Positions 10,355 through 20,105 of a stretch of 64,000 nucleotides of DNA are shown in pieces. Source of the DNA: Hysterium pulicare CBS 123377 (taxonomy: Eukaryota > Ascomycota > Dothideomycetes > Hysteriales > Hysteriaceae). Each line of letters starts with the position of its first letter. Within the stretch, counting starts at the first letter, position 1. The position numbers and the translations under genes are program-made. Where the stretch lies: contig AJFK01000096.1 in NCBI GenBank assembly GCA_000467715.1, positions 28,402 to 92,401 on the forward strand, read 5' to 3'. The notes beneath the pieces were generated by a model that was not told where the DNA came from, made no database searches, and worked only from the letters and a program-made list of their open reading frames with translations.

Positions 10355-11346
10355 CTATACCACCATCCTAACCTTCAACTTGTCATCCTTGACAACCTCC
10401 TCCTTCTTTGCCTCCAACTCCTCGACATCCCAAGTGCAACTAACATATCTCCCCGCAAGCCACGTCCTAGCACCCTTTGTAAGCCAAACGACGAATCCGC
10501 CGCACAAATCCGGAGTATCGGTGCAGACTAGAGAATCTCATCAGCTTACGGTTCTCTTGCATGTCCTTATTCAATTCATTGTGGAAGCGAGGAAGGGACT
10601 GAAACTCACATTGCAGCAAATGCTGCGGTCCACTCTTTATCAATTCCGTTCAAACACCTCCAGGATGCACCGCAACAGCGTTGACACCTTGAGCGCCGTA
10701 CTCGGTATCCACGAACTCAGTAAGGCGAAGAGTGGCGAGTTTGGCAGCTTGGTAACTCGCTGCCCCAGGGAAGATCATATGCGCACCAATGCGCACCAAT
10801 GCTCACCATATTAATCACATCCACTGTCGTACCCTTCGACTTGGCGGTCTCGACCATGGGCGGCAGGAAAGCATGTAGCATCAAGTATGGTCCTTTAACG
10901 TTGACCTCCCATGTCTTCCACCAAGCCTGAGGCTCCGTTTCCGTGAGAGGGACCCAAGGATCTCCGGTTCTGGCATTATTGACCAAAACATCCAACTTCC
11001 TTACACTCTTCTCGACCTCTTCAGCTACTTTCTTGACTCCCTCCTCGTCCGTGACATCGACTACGTGCTTAATAACCTTGACGTCTCCACTGAGAGATTT
11101 GATATCGGCTTCTACTGCGTCGAGCTCGCGAGCCGTGCGGAAGCAGATGATCACGGTACTAACGGACGCTTCAGCGTCACGGAGGGCGATGCTGCGGCCA
11201 ATACCGCGGCCAGCACCCGTAATGAGGACAACTTTGTCAGGCTGAGAGAGCGAGGGATTGGTGGCTGGGTTTGTAGAAGCATAGATGTCGTTGTGGAGAG
11301 TGGGAGTGAAGGCGTAGCCTGTAGACTCAGGCACAGGGGAAGCCAT
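10355..11346 (-). pseudogene. Decayed short-chain dehydrogenase/reductase (SDR)
   Basis: The 5' part (from the ATG at 11346) encodes an intact NAD(P)-binding half: VVLITGAGRGIGRSIAL, an NNA motif (VLVNNART) and VNVKGPYLML. A 10-bp tandem duplication at 10781-10800 then breaks the frame just before the catalytic YxxxK. In the shifted frame, the expected SIGAHMIFPGAASYQAAKLA sequence is still readable, with the Tyr and Lys in place. A second lesion, equivalent to a lost base, puts a TGA at 10650-10652 after AVAVHPGGV. Beyond an intron (10528-10609) the normal C-terminus GGFVVWLTKGARTWLAGRY..WDVEELE is preserved to a TAG at 10355. So the gene is complete in outline but carries two independent frame breaks. 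Without them it would be an ordinary classical SDR of about 300 residues. A sequencing error would have to occur twice to explain this. Confidence 0.8.
10781..10800. repeat. 10-bp tandem duplication causing a frameshift
   Basis: TGCGCACCAA occurs twice in immediate succession (10781-10790 and 10791-10800) inside the SDR pseudogene. Removing one copy restores the family sequence around the active-site tyrosine. Confidence 0.85.
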
Positions 11347-12424
11347 TGTAACTGAGATCAGGCTGAAGCTTAAGGATTACTTGAATTGGAAGAAAAGACG
11401 TTGTAACGTAGAAGAAATTTGGAAGAAAATGAGGTAAATAGTTGTGAGGAAGAAGAATCCTTCGAGTTGCGGATGAGATAATCGAAACCGGCTTCAGGTC
11501 AATTCTTCTTAGCTTTACTCGATTCATTGAGGCACAGCCGTCCCAATTCGAGCCGTACATTTTGAATGCCGCAAATAAATCATTTAAGTCCGCTCCGGCG
11601 GAGCTGTTTGGGGATTACTGACTGCACCGCGGAGCTGGCAAATCCCCCGACTGCCAAGCAATATCATATAATCAGGCGGGTGAACCTTCAGCCTCACTAA
11701 ACAGACTTGAACGCGTTCGTTCCCCATGAGTACTTGGGGACTAGAGAAATGCCTAGTAGCAGTGAAAAATAAAAAAAAGTGTATTAAGAATGGGCCGACC
11801 AGCGCAATATCGAAACACCTACTTCTGGGCACTGATTTTACTTACCTTCGTAAAGCTGTCTCCTCACTGACGAGTTTTCAGCCCGTATTCCGTCCACTTT
11901 TTGCTGTTTCATTATATGATGTCTTGGGATTGGTAGTGAGCATTGTCAAACATGGATATACGACATAGGTCCACTATTGTTGAGTCGACAATGAGAGCGA
12001 GTGTGCGGAGGTGAGCGTTAAGTATAAGGATTCCTCGTCCAACCACTTGGATGGTCAATTTCTTAGATACGAAGACATTAGCTTGTGCCTGGCAGAACCT
12101 ATGATCATCCATGCCCTTACTGTGCTCAACCACTCCAGGTGGTTTTGCTCCCTCACATTCCTCGAAAATGCGCGAGTCTCTTTCTAAGCAGTTGTTCCTA
12201 GGTATATAACGCATGGTTGAGCTTTACCAAACTCCTCTTCCTAGATATATACAGCCACAAATTCATGTATATCTATTTTTTGACCCGTGGTCAACAATCA
12301 CATCCTGTCCTCCTCAGCTTTCCGCTTCTCAATTAACCGCATCGCTTTTTGCCGTCGCTCGTCTCGCAACGAAACAAACACCTATTCTCTTGTTAGAAGA
12401 TTCGGAGGGTTTTTGGAACACACT
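11347..12424. other. Intergenic region
   Basis: About 1.1 kb. Small open frames on both strands (11327-11832 minus, 11726-11968 plus, 11912-12214 minus, 12213-12592 plus) overlap one another and have no family motifs. Nothing else is seen. Confidence 0.6.
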
Positions 12425-12922
12425 CTAGCGTACCCAGAACCAGAATGCCATCTCAATAAATCCCCATGTGAATACGAGGCTGTTCTTCAGGTTGTCTCCC
12501 ACATTGTATTTGTATGCCCCACTCTGGCGACCAAACAAGCCAGCCTCCTTGAACATATATGTATATGCAGTTATGGAGAAAAGGAAGACTAGTCGGACAG
12601 GAGTCTGCGTGCCCCAGTAAATGTCGGCGATCTCTTCTGGTAAGGAAACGGCGGTAAGGTCTGAAATCCCGAAAAAGGCCAGGATCACGGCTAGGAAAGC
12701 AGTTGCTTCAGAGGGCTTGTTGAAATCTAGGGGTGTAGGCTTGCAAATGTTAGTGTGAGCATGAATTGCGGTGCAAAGCCATACCAGGTGCATCGACTCT
12801 CCCAGCATGAAAACAACATTTTGGTCTGCAATTGTTCGGGGTGCCGTGAGGAAAAAGTAGGCTAGAGTAATGTGGAAGAGGGCCAGGCCTCTGATGATCG
12901 TGGAGGTGGAAACTATTGCCAT
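12425..12922 (-). CDS. ILM1-like multi-pass ER membrane protein
   Basis: Single-exon minus-strand gene of 165 residues from the ATG at 12922. An in-frame ATG 39 bases upstream is possible, but MAIVSTSTIIRG is the natural start. Four hydrophobic segments are seen, around residues 8-30, 45-55, 75-95 and 108-128. The sequence LPEEIADIYWGTQTPVRLVF followed by a SITAYTYMF segment is the conserved core of the 'increased loss of mitochondrial DNA protein 1' (ILM1, PF10311) family of small ER membrane proteins. The yeast gene is needed for slow-growth phenotypes and mtDNA maintenance; the molecular function is unknown. It is transcribed away from the dipeptidase gene, with 189 bp between their start codons, so a shared bidirectional promoter is likely. 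Confidence 0.75.
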   Translation of the reverse strand: MAIVSTSTIIRGLALFHITLAYFFLTAPRTIADQNVVFMLGESMHLVWLCTAIHAHTNICKPTPLDFNKPSEATAFLAVILAFFGISDLTAVSLPEEIADIYWGTQTPVRLVFLFSITAYTYMFKEAGLFGRQSGAYKYNVGDNLKNSLVFTWGFIEMAFWFWVR

Positions 12923-13111
12923 GTTCACACTGAGTGTCCAGATGCTTGAGTCGAGGTACAAGAGAAGCTGTGTTTACTTTCACTTCGGAGGTCTCCAAGC
13001 CTCCGAGATCGACGTGCCAAGACCGCTTTCTAATCAACAACATCATTCGGACTTCAACCTCGTCTCACTCCTCTTGATTTTCATGATTCACTGTGAATTT
13101 AAAAAACTATT

Positions 13112-14713
13112 ATGGATAAAACAATATACTCCGATATAGATGAAGAGCACCCGAAGAAGTCTTCTCCTCTTTCACTTGACCAACATCATCACTCACCCAG
13201 ACCCACTGCCTTTATCAGTCCTATCCGCTCTATCGCCCTAATTGTAATCCTGTTCTTGCTCGTATCCTGGAATATTTCCTTCGCTAAGCTGTCTAATGGA
13301 TTTCGGAATCTATATCCCAGTTCTCGTCACATGAGCATTGAGCAAAGAGTTGACAAGATACTATCAGAGAACCCCCTGATTGGTTAGTTTTACGCTATGT
13401 ACCCTGTATTCGTCTAATATGTCACCTATAGATGGTCATGATGACCTGATGATATTCATTAGATCGTCTTACAAGAACCATATCTATGACCCCACATTTG
13501 TGAAAAAATTTGAAGATGGTGGCCTCGAGCAGCATGTTGATATTCCACGACTCGACAAAGGCAAAGTTGGAGGAGCGTTCTGGAGTGCATTCATGCCTTG
13601 TCCCAAGAACGGTTCTGACTTCTCAAACGAGAATTATGCTCCGCGTAAGTTCAATTTCGGTCTCTTGTCGAGTGTTCGAAACTATGTCCTAAGTTTATGA
13701 CCTTGGGAATACTCGACAAATGACCTCGGCGAGAAGGGAGGACTGGCACGAGTTTTCAACACATACTAAGATGTCTAAGAATAGTTGTCAGAGCAACTCT
13801 TGATCAGCTCGATCTATTTAAGCGTCTAGGCCAACGTTATCCAAAGTACTTCTCTCCCCCACTAAACAGCGCAGAAGCCCTGCAAGCCTTTGAAAACGGC
13901 CGTCTCATCTCTCCCGCAGCAATTGAGGGACTTCATCAGATTGGTAATTCCATTTCTACATTACGACTGTACCACGAACTTGGCGTTCGATACGCGACCC
14001 TGACGTGGAATTGCCACAATAAGTATGCGGACGCTGCACTGGAATCTGGTCCGAACTGGCAGCCTATTGTAGCTAAGCCGCATTGGCATGGCCTCAGCCC
14101 AGCGGGGCGCGATCTCGTGAAGGAAATGAATCGCATGGGCATGCTTGTCGATCTAGCACATGTCAGCAAAGAAACAATGAAAGATGTGCTTGTTGGGAAT
14201 GGGAAAGATGGATGGAATGGGAGTTTGGCGCCGCCTATTTTCAGCCACAGCTCTGCATATGCTATATGTCCTCATCCCCGTAACGTACCGGATGACATAC
14301 TTGAGCTAGTCAAGCAGCGCAGGTCAATTGTCATGGTCAACTTCAGCCCAGGGTTTGTCTCCTGTATTCCGAGTAACTCTTCTTCGGGACTACCGGACCT
14401 ATACAAACCGAATGTAACACTCAGTCAAGTCGTTCGCCACATCATGCATATTGGCGAACTTATCGGCTACGACCATGTCGGCCTCGGTACTGATTACGAT
14501 GGCATCGACTCAACACCCAAAGGCCTGGAGGATGTGTCGAAATTTCCAGACCTAATATCAGAGTTGCTAAAGCAAGGTGTCAGCGATGATGATGCTGGAA
14601 AGATCGTGGGTCGGAATTTGCTGCGAGTCTGGGAAGAAGCCGATGCTGTTGCGGCGAAATTGCAGAAGGACACACTGCCATTGGAGGATGACTTGGAAAA
14701 TCCTTGGTTGTGA
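13112..14713 (+). CDS. Membrane-anchored zinc dipeptidase (M19 family)
   Basis: Three exons: 13112-13382, 13432-13644 and 13785-14713, giving 470 residues. A cytosolic N-terminus is followed by one hydrophobic segment (SIALIVILFLLVSWNI, about residues 39-54), so a type II membrane anchor or a long signal is expected. Catalytic-zinc features of renal dipeptidases follow in order: DGHDDL (residues 91-96, with the His-x-Asp pair), EGLHQIG (bridging Glu), LVDLAHVS, PIFSHSSA and the late GLGTDYDGI segment. These enzymes split dipeptides with a free N-terminus, including some with D-amino acids at the second position. The second intron is 140 nt, longer than its neighbours, but its splice gives the expected APLVRATLDQLDL. 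Length and motifs are complete. Confidence 0.9.
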
Positions 14714-14829
14714 TCCTACATTTTTGGGGGTTAGGAAATGTTAAGGTCATAGTTGCGCGACCTTCCGTCACGATGCGCTGTACTCAAGCACGTATTTTGT
14801 CTCGCTACCACCAATCTTTCCATCAGCAC

Positions 14830-14836
14830 TATATAA
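14830..14836 (+). promoter_or_regulatory. TATA box of the coiled-coil gene
   Basis: TATATAA 132 bp upstream of the ATG at 14962. It supports starting the protein there instead of at the earlier in-frame ATG that overlaps the dipeptidase stop. Confidence 0.5.
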
Positions 14837-14961
14837 GTTCGCATTTGCTAACTACCATCTCTCGAGCTTGCTCGTACAATACCCACACTTCTCACTCCCC
14901 AGGTCCTCTCCACACTAACGATTTTCCAACACACCCTGATTTCGCCCCTCCCCAAAAAGAT

Positions 14962-15804
14962 ATGGCTCCTAACTCGCAGAATGCACAGCGTCTGGGAAAT
15001 GTCCGCACGCAGATCAACCAGGAGCAGCAAACCATGCCTCAAAATGACAACGAAACTCTCCGCAAGCAACTCGCAGAGGCCCAAACTCAGAATGATCTCC
15101 TTAATTTAGAGTTCAAAGACGTAGAGCTGCTCAAGGGAAATCTCGCGCTCTATGAACAACTTACTGGGATGCTCAACGAGCAACTGGAACTGGGAAAGCA
15201 GAAAGTTGATGTCGTTCGACGACAACTCATGGCGGCTCGGGAGGAAGCCGAGGCCACTGATCAGTCGAACAGGGCTCTCAGCACCTTGCTCATCCAAGCG
15301 CGAGACGAAGTAGCGAATATGACACAGGAGAAGGATCGTTTTACACGTGAACTTGCCCACGCGGAGGACGTGAAAGCTCATCTCAGCACCCAGCTCGACC
15401 AAGAGAAGGATGAGAAGCATCGCGTTAGCGCTCAGCTTCTCGAAGTGAAAGACGAGAACGAGCGCAAGAGCGCACATCTTGTTTGGATTAACAATGAGGG
15501 AAACGAGTTGATCCACCGGGCTAAGACTGAGATGAACGATCTCATCGACCAGCTTAACATCGCCAAAACTGAGAACAACGATCTCATCCGCCAGCTCAAC
15601 ATCGCGAAGGCTGATAAGCGTCGCACCAACGCCCACACTGTCGAGAATGACATTGTCATCTGTCGCACGCCGGTAGTGAAAGTGGTGCACAAGTCGGATC
15701 GGCATAGTCATGTGGAAAGCTGTGTTGACATGAGTGGTACCGAGAAGAAGCAGATATTTTTGGACCTATTCCAAAAGAACCTCCAGGCTGAAAAAGAGAG
15801 GTGA
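14962..15804 (+). CDS. Hypothetical coiled-coil protein
   Basis: Single-exon 280-residue frame. The ATG at 14962 is preferred because upstream in-frame codons overlap the dipeptidase end and the TATA box lies between. From about residue 30 to 220 it is a continuous heptad-like helix rich in Glu, Gln, Lys and Leu, with few prolines. It has a local internal repeat: NDLIDQLNIAKTE is followed directly by NNDLIRQLNIAKAD. The C-terminal 50 residues (VVHKSDRHSHVES, EKKQIFLDLFQKN) are less regular. No enzymatic domain, signal peptide or membrane segment is seen. Many structural or scaffold proteins share this composition, so no function is offered. The open frame of this length with no stop, plus the promoter signal, supports a real gene. 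Confidence 0.6.
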   Translation: MAPNSQNAQRLGNVRTQINQEQQTMPQNDNETLRKQLAEAQTQNDLLNLEFKDVELLKGNLALYEQLTGMLNEQLELGKQKVDVVRRQLMAAREEAEATDQSNRALSTLLIQARDEVANMTQEKDRFTRELAHAEDVKAHLSTQLDQEKDEKHRVSAQLLEVKDENERKSAHLVWINNEGNELIHRAKTEMNDLIDQLNIAKTENNDLIRQLNIAKADKRRTNAHTVENDIVICRTPVVKVVHKSDRHSHVESCVDMSGTEKKQIFLDLFQKNLQAEKER

Positions 15805-16405
15805 GATTGCTAGGAGCGCTACCACCACATCAGCGACGACGACCTCGCCCGTCTCTAAGATGAGGCCCTCGAAAACAAGGCGCGAACACAGAGGACTGGA
15901 GTACTCGCAAATATATAACGCATCTTCTCCACGAATGGTTATGTTATTTGGTGTTGGGGCGGTCACTGTCATGGATATATTGCTTTCGCCGGATCTTTCA
16001 ATGTCTGGGTTTTATGTCTGACTTTAAGGCGTTGATGGTGTGGTACCGGCCAGGGATCTTCCTTTTCGCATTTCTCAATAACATCAACTTGCTGTATCTG
16101 GCATACACCGCAAGCGCCCTTTGGGATTTCGACAGCGGGCTCATATAATGCATTCCTCGAGATGTTGGAGTGCTTCTCCATTACTTACGGAGTTATATAC
16201 TGGGTATACAGTTAGGTGCTTCCACACAAATTTCTATTGACCCAAGATCTCCTTAATTGCACATAAATACTATTTAGGCCATTTAAAATGTGAGTAGAAA
16301 GTCCATGCGTGTTTTCCTCCAGGCAACGTTTATGTCTAAACCTCACCACAAACAATTCCTCGGCCTCACTCTTCTCTTCGCACGCAAAGTATTGTGCAAC
16401 AGACC
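15805..16405. other. Intergenic region
   Basis: 601 bp between the coiled-coil gene and the F-box-like remnant. Overlapping short frames only; nothing recognised. Confidence 0.55.
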
Positions 16406-17358
16406 ATGCTTCCACGTCTACCAACTGACCTAGTTGATACCATCCTTTCCCTTCTCGTCGACTCGGACGATGTTGATCCGACGTACCAATGGACGGTCCT
16501 GCGTCACGTAAGCAGCTACCAGAAACGGCGCATCGAAGAGCACTTTCACCACTTCTGGCTTCCGAATTTAGTCATCACGTTTATCTCGAAATGTGGGTTT
16601 ATGCGGATTTCAGATTCGCTGTTACCGAGCTCGAGCCCACGGACAAGAAGCAAGATGACCAGCAGGAGAGGGCTCGTTTCCAGGTGGCGGGTCCAAAGGA
16701 TGATGAAGATCACCTCCTCAGTCAGGACTCTGACGCCCGGCGTTGTTTTGAGCTGCTCTGGAAGAAGCAGGCTTTGACGCGATACAATGGATATGTGAGA
16801 CTCGGCGAACGCTTTCTCAATCTTGGATTCAGCGGCGGTCGTATCTTCAATAATACTAAGCTGGCTGAATTGAAAGTCAGTGAAGATGCGGAGCACGTCT
16901 GGATTGACTGGAAGGGTGTAACGAATCGCTTGCTCCGCGAAGAGAAGATGATGCGAGATATTACAGGAGGTCTTATAGAATGGAAGACCACAACCTTGAA
17001 GAGCAAGAACGCGTGGCCAGAGTCTCCAAGATCTCAACGTCTATTATTACTTGAGTATATTACCACCGATGTCTCGATGCGTCGCCGCCTCATTGTCAAA
17101 GAGCATCTTCGCCGCAAAGCTGAGCAGCAGCATCTATCTCGCACTCTATCGCCTCTCAAAGATACTTCCAGCATCGATTACACCAATCCGCTAGTTCCCC
17201 TATCCACGTCTAACATCAACGCCTCAAACCGCGAGAAATATCCACCAGATATCCTCACCGTGGTGCAATGGGAGGAAAGCCCTTTGCTTCTACTTCCAGA
17301 CTGGAAAGGTCTGGGGGCATGGGATCTGGCGGAGCTGGAAGCGGAACAATCCGGTTAG
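16406..17358 (+). pseudogene. Frameshifted F-box-like protein
   Basis: The first 60 residues from the ATG at 16406 (LPRLPTDLVDTILSLLV, TVLRHVSSYQKRRIEEHF, FWLPNLVITF) look like the short N-terminal helix pair of fungal F-box-like proteins. At 16580-16582 (a run of three T) the frame shifts by one. Adding one T joins VITF directly to YLEMWVYADFRFAV in the other frame, and that frame stays open for 250 residues to the TAA-type stop at 17358. No GT..AG intron fits the junction: the only donor candidate would leave the wrong phase and 43 nt. So the gene is either a recent pseudogene or carries a single-base sequencing error. The downstream part (RLGERFLNLGFSGGRIF, VWIDWKGVTNRLL, LLLPDWKGLGAWDL) matches no domain I know. 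Confidence 0.6.
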
Positions 17359-18025
17359 CATCGTTGTAGGGTGGAAAACAAGATGGGAGATGAGGAGTTT
17401 GGGAAGCGCGTGGTAGAGGGCCGGATGAGTGGCGGAGTGGAGAAATGGATGAGCGTGAGGCAGAGGGAAAGGACAGTTATGCGGAACCTGAAAATGAGAC
17501 AGAGGTATTGTCCACTGAATTAGGGGTTTCGGCGAGCTGGGTGGGAAGGGAATAGAGTATGAAAAGCACTGGAGTACTTCTCCTCTGGAAAGGTAGTCGA
17601 AGGAGGCTAGTTAGGACTCGATCAGATAACAGTCCATTCAAATTAATGGTTGACATTTTTTTTGGCATGGCAGTTCTGTTCTTGAAAACATGGACAAATA
17701 TCATCACTGGTAGAAGTTATTCGTGAAAGGAAATTGATCACATTCGAAGTTTAATATGATGCATCCTCTAGAGAGTACCGTCTCTCAATGTAAGTAAGGT
17801 TCATCCGTGTAGTATGAGAACCCTCTTCAATACCATAAGCACCCATAGTTGTGTAACCGCAACCCATAGCCACCATAAACTTGATTAATCCAACACATCC
17901 TGGAGATTCTCATGATCTACAATGAAGTCAGCACTTGTCTGGATTTAGAAGAGAAGGAGCGTAATGACAAAGGTCCCCGGGACAACTCACGTGTGAAGTA
18001 TCAATCAAGGCTACCTTGACGCAGC
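17359..18025. other. Intergenic region
   Basis: 667 bp; 3' flanks of two convergent genes. No gene or repeat seen. Confidence 0.6.
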
Positions 18026-18800
18026 TTACTCTTCGCCTTCGGCCTTCTTGCGGGCACAGACACCGGTTCCATCGAAGCCACGGGCACATTCGCAGCAGGG
18101 GCAGCACTCATCACTAGCAAAGCAGAAACCTAAAGGGAGAGACAACGTTAGCTGTACATCACTCACTCAAGCGTAGTAAGGAAACTTACTGCCTTGGCTC
18201 TGGCAGCGCTTCTCGATGATGGAGCCACCGTTGCGGGCACGCGAGATTGGTTGCTGTAAAGCTCTTGTTAGCCATTATCATTGAAAAGTGCGTGCATGAG
18301 CGGGGGAGGAATGGACTTACAGCTTCGCGCTTCTCGACGATAGGAGCAACCACGACAGGGACGATTGGTTCCTGTAAAGCGCGCGTTAGAAGTTGTCATG
18401 GGATATTGTGAGTAAGTCAATGAGTGAACTTACCGGTTCACGCTTCTCTTCGTCTTCAGCCTTCTTGCGGGCACAGACACCGGTTCCGTCGAAGCCACGG
18501 GCACACTCGCAGCAGGGGCAGCACTCATCACTGGCAAAGCAGAAGCCTGAAGGTAGAAACAATGTTAGCCGTACATCACTCGCCTAAATGAAGTGAAGGA
18601 ACTTACTGCCTTGGCTCTGGCAGCTGACGGAGCCGTCATCGCGGGCGGAGAGGCCATTCTACGAAGTTGCTGTTAGTGATTGCTGTTGCATGTAGTGAGT
18701 GAGGGAGAAATGCACTTACGGCGTTGCGAGACTCAAAGTCAGCGCCAGCAGCGATGAAGGTGGCCATGGCCAGAGTGACAAAGGTGAAGATGGACTTCAT
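18026..18800 (-). CDS. Secreted kexin-site protein with twin 8-cysteine domains
   Basis: Six exons on the minus strand: 18720-18800, 18607-18658, 18434-18546, 18321-18371, 18190-18253 and 18026-18129; all junctions are GT..AG and in phase, giving 154 residues. A signal peptide (MKSIFTFVTLAMATFIAAGA) is followed by a short pro-region. Domain 1 (residues 40-75) and domain 2 (116-151) are identical in protein sequence. Each has eight cysteines spaced C-x6-C-x5-CC-x-CC-x-C-x9-C, with core SDECCPCCECARGFDG. Lys-Arg sites precede or follow them: EEKR (78-80), IVEKREA (93-99) and IIEKR-C (111-116), the last directly before domain 2. This looks like a precursor cut by a kexin protease, the Glu-Ala after KR recalling dipeptidyl trimming of alpha-factor. 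Introns inside both domains sit at the same codon and are both 60 nt. I know no family match; a secreted peptide or effector role is inference. Confidence 0.8.
18038..18622 (-). repeat. Intragenic duplication: two 168-bp units including an intron
   Basis: Units at 18455-18622 and 18038-18205, each exactly 168 bp from the first domain Cys codon to the final Glu codon, with a 60-nt intron after the same base. Within the coding parts I count five base differences, all synonymous (Ser, Ala, Glu, Asp and Ala codons); the introns differ more. The linker exon with EKR is also partly repeated: both linker exons open with (E/Q)PI and end in EKR. Confidence 0.85.
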
Positions 18801-20105
18801 GTTGAAGGGTTGAGTTGTTGAAAGTTGATTTGAAGAAAGTTGTTGGTGTAGCAGAGGGAGACTGTGTTGAAGGGTCGAAGTTGAGGTTGTGGGTGGAGAG
18901 GAAAAAATGAAAGTGGACGAGAGGAAGAGGAGGTATTTATGGGAGGGGGAGTGAGTCTGTTAGCGTGTTGTGGTTCGGGACTTTCCGTAAGGTGGAGGTG
19001 ATAGTGAATGAGTTGGAGAGTGTTCGGAGAGCCGGCGCCGCATTCAGATTTGATTCAGGAAGGTGGAGTAGGTCACGCTTAGGCCCGTACCGCTGGAGCT
19101 CACTAAGAATCCACGGAGATCCTAGGATAAAGACGGTGAGGAGATGTTGTATCGCCGATGCCGGCTTTGCAGTCCAAACACGTGTCTACAGATGGGGAGA
19201 GAACAGGAAATGAACCTACCAAATTTCAATTAAGAAAGAGATTGAACGTGCAATCATTGTACCCAGTTCAGACAAAGGCACTCACTTGAAACTCGCCACA
19301 TGGATCCCGACGAGCGTCTACTGTTAGCGGTATATTCGATTTCGAAGCCACCGGGGCCACAGGTCAATCAGTACACGCAGCAGTTTTCACAGCCTTACAG
19401 AAACGAGCCGCCGTTGGTCTTCCCTTCATTCAAACCCAGATGACTCGGCAATATTGGAAGTGGCCTTAAGAGACCCCAACAAATCCATCACCTCCTCTTG
19501 GATCTGGGCTTTCCTGCCATAACGGAAGTACATCTTGGTTCTGGCATATGCAGTAGATGCGGAAGTCCGATTACGGATCAACCTGGTTTTTCTTCTTCTA
19601 AGGATATGTAATGATATTGACACTTCTTTGACGCTTGAATGTAATCGATAGGCGCAGAGGCAGGAAGATAGGCATGTCGCCCCATGTTCCCCCAAGTAAT
19701 AGTCCTGATACAGAAACGGCCAAACGGAGCCAAGGAAATGGATGTGACAATGTTTGCCGCTACCCTAGAATTGGCTTTTGACAAGAACCTGTATCGCTGG
19801 AATCAGTGGACATGTTCTAATTGGTAGAGGGTACGTACCATAGCCACTGCCCCTACCCAGTCCTCTCCGTTCGATGTCCTCATCAAGTAAAAGTGCAAGC
19901 ATGGGAGCACTTTACGGTTAGTGTTGCAATCCGGAATGCCGCAACCATGAAGACAGCTGTGAAGCTACCAGGGAACTATTAGATATAAGGATGTCATGTA
20001 GTTATTGTAATGACTGAGTATATTCAAAAAAAAAAACGAATGGTCCATATACCCGTTCACCGAAAGAGAACAAAAGCGGCAACATCCCCATCTCACTAAA
20101 CCCAC
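18801..20105. other. Intergenic region, one unassigned coding trace
   Basis: About 1.3 kb. On the minus strand at 19426-19990 there are overlapping open pieces (for example LIRNRTSASTAYARTK ending SNIAESSGFE, and a possible upstream exon with HFYLMRTSNGEDWVGAVAM before a GTACGT donor). They might be a small multi-exon gene, but I could not join them in frame and recognise no family. Not called as a gene. Confidence 0.35.
18934..18940 (-). promoter_or_regulatory. TATA-like box of the twin-cysteine gene
   Basis: ATAAATA on the minus strand, about 134 bp before the ATG at 18800, in a CT-rich context that runs into the 5' leader. Confidence 0.5.

Noticed and set aside
10754-10800. An intron hiding the 10-bp duplication in the SDR (GTGAGC..GCAG)
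   Set aside because: Splicing it would delete the conserved SIGAHMIFPGAAS segment next to the catalytic Tyr, so a duplication-caused frameshift explains the data better.
10380-10814. Plus-strand frame of 144 codons
   Set aside because: It lies antisense to the SDR pseudogene and reads no known motif; it exists because the sense frame has decayed.
14704-14961. Longer start for the coiled-coil protein
   Set aside because: It would overlap the dipeptidase stop codon and read through a TATA box; the sequence lacks the coiled-coil composition.
19426-19990. Possible small multi-exon gene on the minus strand
   Set aside because: Open pieces look coding-like but could not be joined in one frame with good splice sites, and no family is recognised.
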